Shown here in pieces: positions 6,204 to 6,431 of a stretch of DNA of 6,431 nt. The notes under the pieces were generated by a model. It was not told the origin of the DNA, did no database searches, and saw only the letters and a program-made list of their open reading frames with translations. The stretch's first letter is position 1. Every line of letters begins with the position of its first letter. A program made the translations under genes and the position numbers. The DNA lies in NCBI GenBank assembly GCA_015655565.1, contig JAATEU010000437.1:1-6431 (forward strand), in the 5' to 3' direction. This DNA comes from Clostridiales bacterium (GTDB lineage: Bacteria; Bacillota; Clostridia; Lachnospirales; Lachnospiraceae).

Positions 6204-6431
6204 CCTGAATCAGTCCAATGGCGGTAGCATATCCGAATTGTCCTCCCATTAAACCTATGCGGACAACAAAGGTATCCAGGGTATCAGCAACAGACATATT
6301 TCCCGGGGTCCTTAATAAATAAATCTGTTCAAAGCCGGAGGTTAACAAACCTCCGATTCCCATGAGAAAGAGAAGACCGATTGTTCCCCGGATACTTGGA
6401 AGCGTAATGTGCCACATTTTTTTAAGTTTTG
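6181..6431 (-). pseudogene. Sugar ABC transporter permease (LplB-type), 3' portion, C-terminus lost
   Basis: The frame is open to the window edge, so the true start lies beyond 6431; the ATG at 6415-6417 is internal. The sequence K-L-K-K-M-W-H-I-T-L-P-S-I-R-G-T-I-G-L-L, then G-I-G-G-L-L-T-S-G-F-E-Q-I-Y-L-L, then D-T-L-D-T-F-V-V-R-I-G-L, then F-G-Y-A-T-A-I-G-L matches the C-terminal third of LplB-type CUT1 carbohydrate permeases. The I-T-L-P-S-I follows the position of the ATPase-contacting EAA loop. Intact relatives continue after A-I-G-L with a final membrane helix and a short basic tail. Here the frame runs into kinase DNA and stops at TGA 6181-6183 (N-Q-L-Y-K). The final helix is therefore gone. 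It would have been the membrane part of a sugar or oligosaccharide importer feeding the kinase and GH4 enzyme. Confidence 0.8.
6193..6213. other. Permease/kinase deletion junction with short inverted repeat
   Basis: Permease-like coding ends and kinase-like coding begins here in a different frame, within about GGTGTCAATC on the minus strand. The spot also carries a perfect 6-bp inverted repeat, CTGATT (6193-6198) and AATCAG (6208-6213), with a 9-base loop. The deletion must have removed the permease tail, roughly the first 90-100 kinase codons, and anything that lay between. Such operons often also carry a second permease and a solute-binding protein, so several kilobases may be missing (inference). 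Confidence 0.6.

Overview
The window has moderately low GC and reads like a chromosomal segment of an anaerobic Firmicute, most likely class Clostridia (Lachnospiraceae-like). This placement is inferred from the gene families present (an LplB-type sugar ABC permease, glycoside hydrolase family 4, LrgAB, a SIMPL-domain protein), strong purine-rich ribosome binding sites and tightly packed same-strand genes. No rRNA, tRNA, CRISPR array, insertion sequence or phage gene was seen.

The layout has three blocks. (1) Positions 1-504, plus strand: the 3' part of a SIMPL (DUF541) domain gene, ending in a convincing intrinsic terminator at 583-631. (2) Positions 3144 down to 669, minus strand: an apparent four-gene operon, lrgA - lrgB - arginase/agmatinase-superfamily enzyme - GNAT acetyltransferase. 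It is read from an extended -10 promoter (3136-3144). A perfect 9-bp inverted repeat with a 3-base centre (3113-3133) sits where transcription should start. Its half sites, AATTGGT and ACCAATT, match the operator type of FadR-subfamily GntR regulators such as E. coli PdhR. Because LrgAB homologues in Bacillus subtilis (PftAB) and Streptococcus mutans move pyruvate, a 2-oxo- or 2-hydroxy-acid-responsive repressor acting here is an attractive hypothesis. (3) Positions 6431 down to 3210, minus strand: a carbohydrate-utilisation operon with the order sugar ABC permease, PfkB-type sugar kinase, GH4 glycosidase, and a 522-residue protein of unrecognised family that looks like a TIM-barrel plus beta-domain hydrolase.

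Block 3 is visibly damaged. The permease loses its C-terminus exactly where the kinase begins, and the kinase lacks its first third. The GH4 gene keeps only its NAD-binding start and its C-terminal domain, out of frame with each other. At least two separate deletions have therefore hit adjacent genes, while the 522-residue gene at the downstream end looks complete. Either the pathway is decaying and this last gene is retained, or the assembly is collapsed here.

The points most worth following up are the PdhR-like operator over the lrgAB promoter, the unusual coupling of LrgAB to a divergent ureohydrolase and an acetyltransferase, the unclassified candidate glycosidase, and the two deletion junctions.
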